DNA of 64,000 bases. Source: Streptomyces sp. NBC_00154 (lineage in GTDB: Bacteria; Actinomycetota; Actinomycetes; Streptomycetales; Streptomycetaceae). This document shows, one piece after another, positions 16,935-25,842 of the stretch. The DNA lies in contig NZ_JAPEMI010000002.1 of assembly GCF_026342835.1 (NCBI RefSeq), forward strand, positions 1,426,001 through 1,490,000, read 5' to 3'. Both the position numbers and the translations under genes were made by a program. The stretch's first letter is position 1, and every line of letters begins with the position of its first letter. Under the pieces are notes generated by a model. It saw nothing but the letters and a program-made list of their open reading frames with translations. It did not search any database and was not told the origin of the DNA.

Positions 16935-17957
16935 TCAGAGGGTGAGGATCACCTTGGTGGCGCGCCGCTCGTCCATCGCCTTGTAGCCTTCCGCGGCCTG
17001 GTCGAGGGGCAGGGTGAGATCGAAGACCTTGCCGGGGTCGATCTTGCGGTCCCAGATGAGCTGGATCAGGTCGGGCAGGAACCGGCGGACGGGGGCGGGG
17101 CCGCCCTCGACGTGGATGCCGGCGAAGAACAGGTCGATGCCCTGGATCGTGACGTCGTAGTTGACGCCGACGAAGCCCAGGTGCCCGCCCAGGCGGGTGG
17201 CGCCGATCGCGTGCATCGTGGACTCCTGGGTCCCGACGGCCTCGACCACCGAGTGCGCCCCCAGGCCGCCCGTGAGTTCCTTGATCTTCGCCACGCCGGC
17301 GTCGCCGCGCTCTTCGACGATGTCGGTCGCGCCGTAGAACCGGGCCAGCTCCTGCCGCTCGGGGTGGCGGGACATCGCGATGATCCGTTCTGCGCCCAGC
17401 TGCTTGGCAGCGAGGATCGCCATGAGGCCGACCGCGCCGTCGCCGACGACGGCGACCGTCTTGCCGGGGCCAGCTTCGGCTGCGACGGCCCCGTACCAGC
17501 CGGTGCCGAGCACGTCGGACGCGGCCAGCAGCGACGGGATCAGCTCAGGGTCCGGCTGCCCGGGCGTGGCCACCAGGGTGCCGTCCGCGCGGGGGATGCG
17601 GGCCTTCTCGGCCTGGGTGCCGATCGTTCCTGCCACGAATTCGCGGTGCACGCAGCCGGACTGGTAACCGGAGCGGCAGATCTCGCAGGTGTTGTCGGAG
17701 ATGACGAACGATCCGACCACGAAGTCGCCGACCTTGATGCTCTGCACCTCGGGGCCAACTTCCTCGACCACGCCCACGTACTCGTGCCCCATCGCCGTGT
17801 GATCGGCGGGTTCGATCCCGCGGTAGGGCCACAGGTCGGAGCCGCAGATGCAGGTCGCGGTCAGCCGGACGATCGCGTCGGTGGGTTCGATGATCTTCGG
17901 GTTCTCGCGCTCCTCGACCCGGACGTCACCGGCCGTGTACATCACTACTCCACGCAT
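16935..17957 (-). CDS. Zinc-dependent alcohol dehydrogenase family protein
   Basis: The 340-residue MDR protein has the catalytic zinc site (TCICGSD, then GHEYVGVV), the structural zinc lobe with CEICRSGYQSGC and one more cysteine, and the NAD(P) Rossmann motif VAVVGDGAVGLMAILAAKQL. It likely oxidises or reduces alcohols and aldehydes such as glutathione- or mycothiol-independent substrates. It lies 110 bp downstream of the MFS gene. Its N-terminus (MRGVVMYTAGDVRVEE) is mirrored by the N-terminus of that MFS protein, which suggests rearrangement. Confidence 0.9.
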   Translation of the reverse strand: MRGVVMYTAGDVRVEERENPKIIEPTDAIVRLTATCICGSDLWPYRGIEPADHTAMGHEYVGVVEEVGPEVQSIKVGDFVVGSFVISDNTCEICRSGYQSGCVHREFVAGTIGTQAEKARIPRADGTLVATPGQPDPELIPSLLAASDVLGTGWYGAVAAEAGPGKTVAVVGDGAVGLMAILAAKQLGAERIIAMSRHPERQELARFYGATDIVEERGDAGVAKIKELTGGLGAHSVVEAVGTQESTMHAIGATRLGGHLGFVGVNYDVTIQGIDLFFAGIHVEGGPAPVRRFLPDLIQLIWDRKIDPGKVFDLTLPLDQAAEGYKAMDERRATKVILTL

Positions 17958-18067
17958 ATGTGGGTCTCCTTGTTTCGTGTCTGGGCGCTCTTGGGCGCCG
18001 GTATGTGTTCAGGAAGGCACAGCTTCCTCAGGGAAATTGCACAAATGTTCCTGTGTGGTGCTTTTGG

Positions 18068-19339
18068 TCACACAGGAACCCCAGGCGCCGTTGGGACGGT
18101 GCCCTGGACGAGCAAGGGCGCCATGCGGCGGCGCTGGACGAGCGCGATGGTGATCGCGGGGACCAGGGTCAGCGCGGCGACGGCGGTACCGACCGTGGCG
18201 GGACCGGCGGCCCCGAAGGTGGAGTCGAGGGCGAGCCCGGCGATCCACGAGCCCGCCGCGGTACCGAGGTTGAACGCCGAGACGGTCAGGGCGGAGCCCA
18301 ACGTAGGGGCCCGGCCCGCGAAGCGAACGCCCAGGGAAATCAGCACCGGAGTAGCCACGAACCCGAAGAGCCCCAGCAGCGCGACCAGCACAACCGTGGG
18401 CGCGGCGAATCCCGACAGCAGGCCGAGCGCCAGCAGGACGACTGTGGTCGACGCCGCAGCCAGGATGGTCGTCGTGTACGGGCGGATGTCTCCCAGACGT
18501 CCCCCGGCGAGGAAGCCCACCAGGGCGCCGCCGCCGAACCCGACGAGCACCAGCGGCACGAGGCCGGCAGCGATGCCTGCCTGGTCGGTCAGGAGCGGCG
18601 TGATGTAGGTGTACGTCCCCAGCACGCCTGCGTTCAGGGTGACGCAGGCCGTCAGCACCAGCCAGAGCCGGCCGGAGCGCAGCGCGGACAGCTCGGACCG
18701 GACCGACACCGCCTCGCGGCCGGGGGACTCGTGTGGGACCCAGCGGGCCATCAGCGCCATGGCGGCCGCTCCAAGGACTGCCAGCACCCAAAGCGGCCCT
18801 CGCCAACCCATCAACTGCCCGGCAAAAGCGCCGAGCGGCACACCGACGACGTTGGCAAGCATCGCGCCGGACCCGACCACGCCCACGGCGCGGGAGCTCG
18901 CGCCCGGGCCGGCGGCACGTGCGGCCACCACATTGGCCACCGCCCAGAACGCCCCTGTCGCCAACGCGGTGAGGAACCGTGCCGCGAGCAGCAGCCCGAA
19001 GCTGGAGCCGAGCGCGGCGACGACGTGCCCAACAGCGAAGATGCCCAGAGCCAGTACCAGCGTCCAGCGAGTGGGCAGCCGCAGAGTCAGCATTGACATC
19101 AGCGGCGCGCCGACGATCATCCCGGCCGCGAACACTGTGATCACCAGCCCGGCTCGGGCCACGCTCACCTGCAGGTCACCCGCAATCTGCGGCAGCAGGC
19201 CCGCCACCACGAACTCGGTAGTGCCCATCAGGAACGTGCCCAGTGCCAGCACGTAGATGACGAACGGAAGCCTGCGGGAGGAAGAGGGCTGATCTTCGAA
19301 GCGCACTTCGCTGGGAGCGTGGAGGACTGCTCCTCGCAT
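18068..19339 (-). CDS. MFS transporter (DHA1 type) with ADH-like N-terminus
   Basis: ATG 19339 follows GGAG. The protein has 423 residues and twelve hydrophobic segments. FVIYVLALGTFLMGTTEFVV is helix 1 of the DHA1/AraJ-type efflux family, and the loop 2-3 and helix 5 motifs are recognisable. The first 17 residues (MRGAVLHAPSEVRFEDQ) are not MFS-like and resemble the start of zinc alcohol dehydrogenases, including the gene just downstream, so the 5' end seems to be borrowed. It probably exports a drug or metabolite. It diverges from an XRE regulator. Confidence 0.85.
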   Translation of the reverse strand: MRGAVLHAPSEVRFEDQPSSSRRLPFVIYVLALGTFLMGTTEFVVAGLLPQIAGDLQVSVARAGLVITVFAAGMIVGAPLMSMLTLRLPTRWTLVLALGIFAVGHVVAALGSSFGLLLAARFLTALATGAFWAVANVVAARAAGPGASSRAVGVVGSGAMLANVVGVPLGAFAGQLMGWRGPLWVLAVLGAAAMALMARWVPHESPGREAVSVRSELSALRSGRLWLVLTACVTLNAGVLGTYTYITPLLTDQAGIAAGLVPLVLVGFGGGALVGFLAGGRLGDIRPYTTTILAAASTTVVLLALGLLSGFAAPTVVLVALLGLFGFVATPVLISLGVRFAGRAPTLGSALTVSAFNLGTAAGSWIAGLALDSTFGAAGPATVGTAVAALTLVPAITIALVQRRRMAPLLVQGTVPTAPGVPV

Positions 19340-19480
19340 GGTGGTGCTCCATCCCTGGAAGTCGTGACTGCTGGTGTGCATCCAAGGCAACCCGACCCCT
19401 CGGGGGCGAGGAAGGTCGCGTTTATGGGGGGGTACAAGCTCCACCTCCCTTCCTGGCAGGACGCGCCTACCGTGGAAGGC

Positions 19481-20427
19481 ATGGATCCCAGAGCCGACAA
19501 CCGCTCCGACATCCGGGACTTCCTCGCAAGCCGGCGAGCCAAGATCACACCGGAGCAGGCCGGGTTGCCCACCAGCGGCCGGCGTCGAGTCCCGGGGCTG
19601 CGCCGCGAGGAAGTCGCGGTCCTCGCCGGCGTGAGCACCGAGTGGTACACGCGGCTGGAGAAAGGCCACATCAACGGCGTGTCCGAGGACGTCCTCGACG
19701 CGGTCGCCCGCGCGTTGCACCTCGACGACGACGAACGCACCTACCTGTTCGACCTGGCCACAGCCGCGCAGCCTCCCAGCCGCACACCTCGCCGCCGAAA
19801 GGCCGTCGATGTCCCGCCCCGCGTCCAGTGGCTGCTCGACTCCATGACGCTGTCCGCTGCCTTCGTCACCAACGGCCGCCTGGACATCGTGGCCACCAAT
19901 GCACTCGCCCGCGCTCTTTTCGCACCGATGTTCAACAGCGAAACCACGGACGAACGCGGCCGTCCCAACTTCGCCCGGTTCTACTTCCTCGACCGCTGCT
20001 CCCACCACTTCGTCACAGACTGGGAAGGCGCCGTCAGCACCACTACCGCCCTGTTGCGCGCCGAAGCCGGGCGCTACCCGAACGACAAGGCACTGCGCGA
20101 GCTCATCGGAGAACTTTCCACCGTGAGCACCGAGTTCCGCGCCCGATGGGCCGCCCACAACGTGCGCATCCACAACGCGGAGTCAAAAGCTTCCACCACC
20201 CCGACGCCGGGCTCCTGGAGCTCACCTACCAGCCGCTGGACCTGCCCATTTCCACCCGCGAGGCGCACTCCCTGACCATCTACACCGCCAAACCGGGAAC
20301 CCCCGACGAGGACAGACTCAAACTGCTCGCCAGCTGGGCAGTCACCCCTGCCGAACCTCAGGGCCCATCCGCCGACCAGGCTGCTCGCCCGGACACGAAC
20401 GCGGACATGCGCGGCCCGTCCCAGTAA
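19481..20427 (+). pseudogene. XRE/MmyB-type regulator, frameshifted
   Basis: ATG 19481 has no proper ribosome site, and TACCGT just upstream could be a -10 box for a leaderless message. The N-terminus is an XRE HTH (GLRREEVAVLAGVSTEWYTR), followed by the MmyB-like ligand domain. After VRIHN one base is missing near 20178. The correct ending (VKSFHHPDAGLLELTYQPLD to PDTNADMRGPSQ) is in the next frame, up to TAA 20427. As read, the protein ends at 20275 with about 35 foreign residues. It is paralogous to the gene at 55.7 kb and diverges from the MFS/ADH/SDR genes it probably controls. Confidence 0.78.
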
Positions 20428-20782
20428 TACTGGACAAAGTCAGATACGGATCGCCTGGTCAGCGCGCCACAAGCGCTCCGACCTAGCAAAACAGGCTTCT
20501 GAGTGATCGTATCCAGCACCGAATCAGTAGCGTCGGAGTTCATCCAGCACATCAGGCGGCCCTACCTTCTTGAGCACGTCCTGATCGCTCGCGACGATGG
20601 GGACGTGCGGGTGGGACGGGGATGGTTTTCAGGCTGGCTGCCGTTGATGGCTCGCCTCGCGGTGCCCCCTGTCTCACCGCTTCTTACGGACCGCTGATTA
20701 GGCATTGCGAATGATCGCAAGGTAGGGCCAGGACGGGCGGAGGGAGCCGCACGGTGGACGACCGCACAGCGAGAGGGGCGCC

Positions 20783-20925
20783 ATGCCGGTATGGGCAGGA
20801 CTGGACATCGCGAAGGACTTCCATTGGCTTGCCGTGCTCGATGAGCGCGGCAAACCGTTGCTCAACAGGCGGGTCGACAACGACCCCGAGAGCACCGCGA
20901 GCACCGTCGAGGCGCTCGGTGAGGG
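20783..20925 (+). pseudogene. IS110-family transposase N-terminal scrap
   Basis: VWAGLDIAKDFHWLAVLDER then GKPLLNRRVDNDPES is the RuvC-like N-terminus (first catalytic Asp in GLDIAK) of IS110-type transposases. Homology ends near 20925, where an in-frame quinone-reductase segment begins. No other part of the element is present. From 20428 to 20760 I find no gene. Confidence 0.7.
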
Positions 20926-21145
20926 CGTGGAGGGCTTCGCGGTCGGCGACGCGGTCTTCTGTGTGGTGATGAAGCCGTTCCTGGGCACCGGGTCGCTGGC
21001 CGAGTACGTGACCGTGTCCGCCGCCTACGGCGTCGCCCACGTCCCCGCGGGCCTGGACGTGAAGGACGCCGGTGCGCTGGGCCTGGCCGGGACCGCTGCC
21101 TACGACAGCCTGACCGCCCTGGACGTGGCCGAGGGCGAGACGGTG
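20926..21145 (+). pseudogene. NAD(P)H:quinone reductase internal fragment
   Basis: In frame with the IS110 scrap, the codons read VEGFAVGDAVFCVVMKPFLG and SLAEYVTVSAAYGVAHVPAG, the substrate-lobe middle of zinc-less MDR quinone oxidoreductases. The N-terminal start and the Rossmann domain (AxxGxxG) are missing. The joined frame ends in TGA at 21166, inside an SRPBCC fragment. A fossil of at least two deletion or insertion events. Confidence 0.6.
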
Positions 21146-21162
21146 ATTCGCCGTTCTAGGCT

Positions 21163-21883
21163 CTGATCGGTGAGAAGGCGAAGAGCGTCAAGGACAGCGT
21201 GTTCGGCAAGGCCAAGGGGGCGTTGGGCGGTGGGGAGGACGGGGGAGGCGGAGGTGGCAAGGGCCGTGGGTCCGGCACCAACAAGGTTATGAACATCATC
21301 GAAGTACTGGACGTCGGCATCCAGATACGCGACGCCTACGACCACTGGACCCAGTACGAGAGGTTCAGCAGCTTCACCAAGGGCGTCCGCAGCGCCTCCC
21401 AGGGCAAGGACGCCGATAGCGACTGGAAGGTCAAGGTCGGGCCTTCCACCCGCGGATGGAACGCCATGGTCCAGGAACAGATCCCGGACGAACGCATTGC
21501 GTGGACCTCGGAGGGAGCCAAGGGAACCACGCGCGGCTGCGTCAGCTTTCACGAACTGACCACCACCCTGACGCGCATCGTCCTGGTCGTCGAGCATCTG
21601 GCGCGCTCAGGGGCGGCGCCTGCGGCTGGACTTTAAGCACTTCCAGCGCTACGTCACCCTGACCGACGAGGAGCCGGAGGGCTGGCGCGGCGAAATTCGC
21701 GACGGTGAAGTGGTCCGCACCCACGAGGAAGCCATCGAGGAAGACGAGCAGTCCGCCGACGAAGAGGAAGACGCCGAGGAGGAGGACACAGAAGACGAAT
21801 ACGCCGAAGACGAGGATGAGGAATACGAGGGAGACGAATATGAAGAGAACAGAGAGGAGGAAGACGAAGAGGCGAGCCGGTGA
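21163..21883 (+). pseudogene. Gas-vesicle-associated SRPBCC protein, decayed copy
   Basis: From 21163 the frame gives a Gly/Lys-rich linker, then NKVMNIIEVLDVGIQIRDAY, DHWTQYERFSSFTKGV and IAWTSEGAKGTTRGCVSFHE: an SRPBCC/START-fold domain. Near 21600 a deletion removes about 17 codons and shifts frame. The tail (RRLRLDFKHFQRYVTLTDEE, then EGWRGEIRDGEVVRTHEEAI and a very acidic end) continues to TGA 21883. This kind of protein is, to my knowledge, a member of streptomycete gas vesicle clusters, yet this copy is 37 kb from the gvp genes. The 5' end is lost at the quinone-reductase joint. Confidence 0.65.
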
Positions 21884-21953
21884 TCGCCGGTCCGTTTCTC
21901 CACGGATCGGGCAGCGCGTCGTATAAGTGCCGCGGGACGGCGGGTGCGGGTGG

Positions 21954-22520
21954 TCAGGGGCGGGGATTGTGCCGGGCGATGCTGGCGTTGAGGGCCGTGG
22001 CGAAACAGCACCATGCGGCGTAGGGCAGGAGCGCGGCAGTCGCGTTCCGGTCGATGCGGGACGTGGTGCGCATGAGGTGGAGGGTGCTGGCGTCCAGCAG
22101 TAGGGTGCCGGCCAATCCGGCGCGGGGGCTGCGGGCGGCGAAGAAGAGCCAGCTCCAGACCGCGTTCAGCGACAGGTTCACCGTCAGCACGGTCACCAGT
22201 TCGGTACGTTCCGGCTCACCGGCCTGATTCCAGGCACGGCCCGCGGACCACGCGATGGTCGCGTACAGGGGTGTCCACACGGCGCCGAACGCCCAGGACG
22301 GCGGCTGCCACCGGGGTGTGGCCAGCCCTCGGTACCAGGCGTTGTCCGCGTCGATCGCCGTACCGCCCACTGTGGCAACGGCGGCTACCGCCATCGCGGC
22401 ACCTGCGTAGGACCGCCACCGCGCGGAACCAGGTTTCCGCCGCGGACGGCCACCGCGACCGTGTCGTTTCACTCGTCGTTGCCCGCCGCGTTCGCTGATC
22501 AGCCTCACACCCACCATCCT
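21954..22520 (-). CDS. TspO/MBR-family membrane protein
   Basis: From about residue 50 the protein shows the TspO family (AWYRGLATPRWQPPSWAFGA, then VWTPLYATIAWSAGRAW and NAVWSWLFFAARSPRAG) with five hydrophobic helices. TspO proteins bind tetrapyrroles and help control porphyrin or oxidative stress. A basic N-terminal extension of about 40 residues is unusual. The start is uncertain (ATG 22520 or GTG 22511). Confidence 0.82.
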   Translation of the reverse strand, partial: RMVGVRLISERGGQRRVKRHGRGGRPRRKPGSARWRSYAGAAMAVAAVATVGGTAIDADNAWYRGLATPRWQPPSWAFGAVWTPLYATIAWSAGRAWNQAGEPERTELVTVLTVNLSLNAVWSWLFFAARSPRAGLAGTLLLDASTLHLMRTTSRIDRNATAALLPYAAWCCFATALNASIARHNPRP

Positions 22521-22685
22521 GACCTGGTCGACCCGTGGCGGCACAGGAAGTGGGCACGTGCCGAGCCGATGTCCCAGGCGCCGCCTGAGGGAACGGTGCC
22601 CAGCTGCTTATGACCGTCGTGAAGTCACCCCATCGTTGCAACTGGTCGGCATTTCCGCGCCACTGCGTCGTCTGCTGCGGTGAGT

Positions 22686-22727
22686 GGCGGCCCCAGGTTG
22701 CTGGGGGATAGACAGCCAGGGGCCGCC
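22686..22727. terminator. GC-rich hairpin, possible terminator
   Basis: Nine-base arms GGCGGCCCC and GGGGCCGCC enclose a 24-base loop that itself can pair partly. No T-run follows, as is usual for actinomycete terminators. It lies in a 780-bp stretch (22545-23323) in which I found no supported gene. A short minus-strand reading near 22935-23050 (DRDLLWRVVEELCARGLVTV) is not assignable. Confidence 0.35.
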
Positions 22728-23323
22728 CCCTTCCGTGCCCGGAAGCAGAGAACGGGCACGCGGAGCAGTCACCGGCATTGGAGGACTCCGCACCCGGGTG
22801 CCCCCTGATCAAGCCCAGCGCCTTCGCTCCTGCCTGTGGAACGCTCCCGGAGTAGCCCGTTGGTACCGTACGCACACGCCCCAACACGGGTCCGAGACCG
22901 CCGTCGGCCGTCCTGCGTCACCCTCACCCAGGACCTGACGTGTGATCGCCTCCTGGAGGCTGAGCGGCGCCCACGGTGACCAGTCCGCGGGCGCAGAGCT
23001 CCTCGACGACGCGCCACAGAAGGTCGCGGTCTTCGAAGGCCAGGTCCCGTGAGGTGTCGGTCGCGGGGGGTCTGGCAGCCGGGCTGGAGGAGCTGCGCGC
23101 CCGAGGCAGGCGATGAGTCTTTGGTGCTGGGGGTTGTGGGTGCATCACTGCGATACCGGCGTCGAAGGGCCTGCCCTGAATGCGGCAATCGAGTGGGCTG
23201 GAGCGTGACGAGCATTGGTCCGTTCGCACCGACCGAGCGGGCAAGGGGCACCCGGTCGGAGTGATGGTAGAAGGCATCTGCAGGTCTGCCGATGCCCTGC
23301 GCCGTCTCTCGAGGAGCTGGCTG

Positions 23324-23929
23324 ATGTCCGAACGCAATACCGTGCTGCGCAGCTTGCACGATGTGGGACTGGCCGCGTGGTTCGGCGGTTCCCTGATGGG
23401 GGCGGTCGGGTTGAACGGTGCGGCTTGGGCGGAGGGCGGGACGGAGGAGTCCGCCACCCGGATCGCGGCGTGCGGCTGGTCGAAGTGGGAGCCGGTGAAT
23501 GCGGCGGCGATCGGCGCTCACTTGGTCGGCAGCAGCGGCTTGCTCGCGGTGAATGCCGCCCGGGTTGTGGCCCAGCAGGGCGTGGCAGCCGCGACGCTGG
23601 CCAAGACGGTCCTGACCGGAGCGGCGCTGGCTGCCACGGCCTACAGCCGCGTATTGGGCAAAGGGCTCGAGCTTGCCTCCTCCGACCGTCCCGAAGACGC
23701 GGAAAAGGCCGCCGAACACCCCGTCGACACCGACACAGCGCAGCGCCACCTGGCGTTCCTGCAGTGGGCAGTCCCCGCGTTGACCGGCGGCCTGCTGATC
23801 CTCAACGCCGTCCACAACGAACAGCAGCGCCCCGCAGAGCAGATCCACGGCATGTGGCAGCGGGCCCGATCACTTGCTCCCCACATGCCCGCGGTCCCGG
23901 ACTGGCACCTGATGTCGGCGGACACCTGA
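23324..23929 (+). CDS. Conserved membrane protein, unknown function
   Basis: ATG 23324 follows GAGGAG by seven bases. The 201-residue protein has hydrophobic segments at GLAAWFGGSLMGAVGLNGAA, the Ala-rich AAAIGAHLVGSSGLLAVNAA, LAKTVLTGAALAATAYSRVL and LQWAVPALTGGLLILNAVHN, separated by charged loops. It ends in a soluble tail with QRPAEQIHGMWQR. I recognise it only as a type common in streptomycetes without a known function. No operon partner is visible. Confidence 0.65.
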   Translation: MSERNTVLRSLHDVGLAAWFGGSLMGAVGLNGAAWAEGGTEESATRIAACGWSKWEPVNAAAIGAHLVGSSGLLAVNAARVVAQQGVAAATLAKTVLTGAALAATAYSRVLGKGLELASSDRPEDAEKAAEHPVDTDTAQRHLAFLQWAVPALTGGLLILNAVHNEQQRPAEQIHGMWQRARSLAPHMPAVPDWHLMSADT

Positions 23930-24123
23930 CCGTGCTCAGCCCCGTCTCCTTGATGGGTACCTCATCGCGCCGCAGGTGTGAAACAACTGACGGCCCTCCA
24001 GCACCCCTTTTCCCTCGGCATCGGGGTGGGACGGCTTTTTGTGCGGTGTGCGGCGCAGCATTTGCACGCCCCTCCCACGCGACCGTGAGGCAGCCGTCCA
24101 GCAGGAAGCTGAGTGAAGGTCTG

Positions 24124-24600
24124 ATGAACTGTCCCGACTGGCGGGAGGGATCGGTACGCGCTTTTCTTGCCGCGCTGGGTCTGGCGTCCGGCGCCACGGT
24201 GAGCGAGCGGCAGGCCAAGCTGCTGTACGACGAGGGCCGGCACCCAACGCCGACGCCATCGAGGCGCAGCGCCTGGCGGCGGGGGAGCCCCGGCAGCTGC
24301 GCGGCGGGCGACGGTGCTGGGCCGGCCGGTCGGCGATGTCGCCTCGCCGTTACTCGCGCTGGATCTGGTGTTCCGGCCGCCGTCGACGGTCCATGTGCTG
24401 TGGGCGCTGGCGGATGAGGGGACCCGGCTACTCATCGAGGACTGTCAGGACAGTGCTCGGGACGGGGCGCTCGGCTGGATGACGGACATCCTCACCGCGG
24501 CCTCCAGTGCGCCACACTGGAGGAAGGCGGCCGACGCCGTCGCTCACCTCTCCTTGACCGCCGCCCAGTTGCGGGAGATCACTGGTGCACGCGCTCAGGC
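24124..24600 (+). pseudogene. MobF-type relaxase N-terminal remnant
   Basis: Two frames carry LAALGLASGATVSERQAKLL plus YDEGRHP and, after a shift near 24250, VLGRPVGDVASPLLALDLVF, RPPSTVHVLWALADEGTRLL and EDCQDSARDGALGWMTDI. The order (short N-terminal block, then a TFRP-like strand followed by VLWALAD) fits the TrwC/TraA relaxase domain of conjugative plasmids and ICEs. The catalytic tyrosines and the helicase half are missing. It suggests that an integrated mobile element once covered this zone. Confidence 0.5.
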
Positions 24601-24933
24601 CGCGGCCGTTGGATTCGCCGACTCGGCGGCACGGTGGTATTCGGCGTTGATGCGCTGGGCTTCTTCGAGCTGGTCTTCGAGGATGACGATGCGGCAGGCG
24701 GCCTCGATGGGGGTGCCCTGGTCGACGAGTTCCCGGGCGCGTGCGGCGATGCGCAGCTGGTAGCGGGAGTAGCGGCGGTGGCCGCCCGCGGATCGGAGCG
24801 GGGTGATGAGGCGGGCTTCGCCGATGGCGCGGAGGAAGCTCTGGGGGGTGCCGAGCATTTCGGCGGCCCGGCCCATGGTGTAGGCGGGGTAGTCGTCGTC
24901 GTCGAGACGGCCGTACGAGTCGTCTGCTGTCAT
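24595..24933 (-). CDS. MerR-like helix-turn-helix regulator
   Basis: ATG 24933 follows GAGAGG. The 112-residue protein contains a MerR-type HTH (YTMGRAAEMLGTPQSFLRAI, GEARLITPLRSAGGHRRYSR) and a helical end (LVDQGTPIEAACRIVILEDQ). It lacks a ligand domain. Very similar short proteins are widespread in Streptomyces, often next to cold-shock genes (my recollection). No cold-shock gene is adjacent here. A 32-bp perfect palindrome lies 26 bp upstream of the start. Confidence 0.85.
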   Translation of the reverse strand: MTADDSYGRLDDDDYPAYTMGRAAEMLGTPQSFLRAIGEARLITPLRSAGGHRRYSRYQLRIAARARELVDQGTPIEAACRIVILEDQLEEAQRINAEYHRAAESANPTAAA

Positions 24934-24958
24934 TGCACCTCTCTATGGAACGTGTGGA

Positions 24959-24990
24959 GGGGCCCTGGTGCCGTACGGCACCAGGGCCCC
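24959..24990. promoter_or_regulatory. 32-bp perfect palindrome upstream of MerR-like gene
   Basis: The arm GGGGCCCTGGTGCCGT is followed directly by its exact complement, so the stem can have 16 pairs with no spacer. It could be the terminator of a lost upstream gene on the minus strand, a leader hairpin of the MerR-like message, or an operator. No T-run follows it on either strand. Confidence 0.6.
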
Positions 24991-25215
24991 GAAGGAACTG
25001 CTACACCATCTGCCGGCCCTGGTACTGCGCCGGCCTTCTGTTTCCGCAGACCCGACCGGGACGCTGTCGGGGACGCGGGGATCGCGGTTGCTTGACCGGA
25101 GACCACCTCACTATCGATGTCCTGCGGTACCCGGGCTCAGCGATTTTGCCCGGGCGATCCTGATGGCGCGGGGCTCCTCCGTTCTTCCCTCTTGATCAAC
25201 ATTTACCAACGGGGG

Positions 25216-25571
25216 ACTGCGTACTGCTGGTACTGCGGACTGCTTCGTACTGCTGGTGATGCGAACTGCTGGTGACCTGTGTAAGCGTCACTCTTCGGCA
25301 GCCAGCCCCGTTGCCCGTCCTGCGCCTGCTCTGGCTTAGAACCCCACTGCCGAATTTCCCGGCACGCGCGCCCGCAGCCGACGCCTTCACCGAGGTACTG
25401 CTCACTTCACTGCTGATTCTGCGAACTGCACTTACGGGTACTGCCACGGCGGCCCCTGAATCACTGCGGGCCACCCGGTCCGGTCGTCAGTCCCGTCGCC
25501 GTCCTGCAACAACCCTGGCTTCGAAACTCCACCACCGCACCGTCCTACGCACTGCAACTGCGTGTACTGCT
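25216..25571. repeat. ACTGC-rich iterated motif region
   Basis: About fifteen copies of ACTGC (often TACTGC or AACTGC) occur on the plus strand in 356 bp, with the densest part at 25216-25269 (spacing 7, 9, 7, 10, 16) and others at 25397, 25409, 25424, 25440, 25460, 25552, 25558 and 25567. The spacing is irregular, so it is not a tandem array or CRISPR. No protein frame explains it. The whole stretch 24991-25842 has no supported gene. Confidence 0.55.
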
Positions 25572-25842
25572 GACCGGCAGTTCGTCTCTGTCAGGCCCTG
25601 CGATCTCTCTGGGCTACGACAGAAACCATAACCACACCATCTCTCAATGTCTACTCTGGCCGTCATAGATTTCCGTGTGTTCGACGGTGAGGTAATCGAC
25701 CCCGAACGGCGACGGGGCAGGGAGCGAGGCCGCAGCGAGCAGTGGACACCCGCCACGGCTCGGCGCCGTAGCCGCCGGGGCTCCGCGCGTGATCAGCCGG
25801 ACAGCCCGGCACCCTTCGCGGCGGATCGCCCCGCCCGGACGA

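Noticed and set aside
16845-18608. Plus-strand frame of about 587 codons opposite ADH and MFS
   Set aside because: Low-complexity composition, no motifs, and two well-supported genes on the other strand.
19340-20173. Long upstream extension of the MFS frame (over 270 residues)
   Set aside because: It is antisense to the XRE regulator, has no family similarity, and a good ATG with GGAG lies at 19339.
22769-23848. Long minus-strand open frame (about 359 codons)
   Set aside because: It runs antisense to the membrane-protein gene at 23324-23929, with Arg/Pro/Gly-rich composition typical of a high-GC shadow frame.
25216-25571. CRISPR array
   Set aside because: The repeated unit is only five to seven bases, the spacing is irregular and there are no spacers or cas genes.
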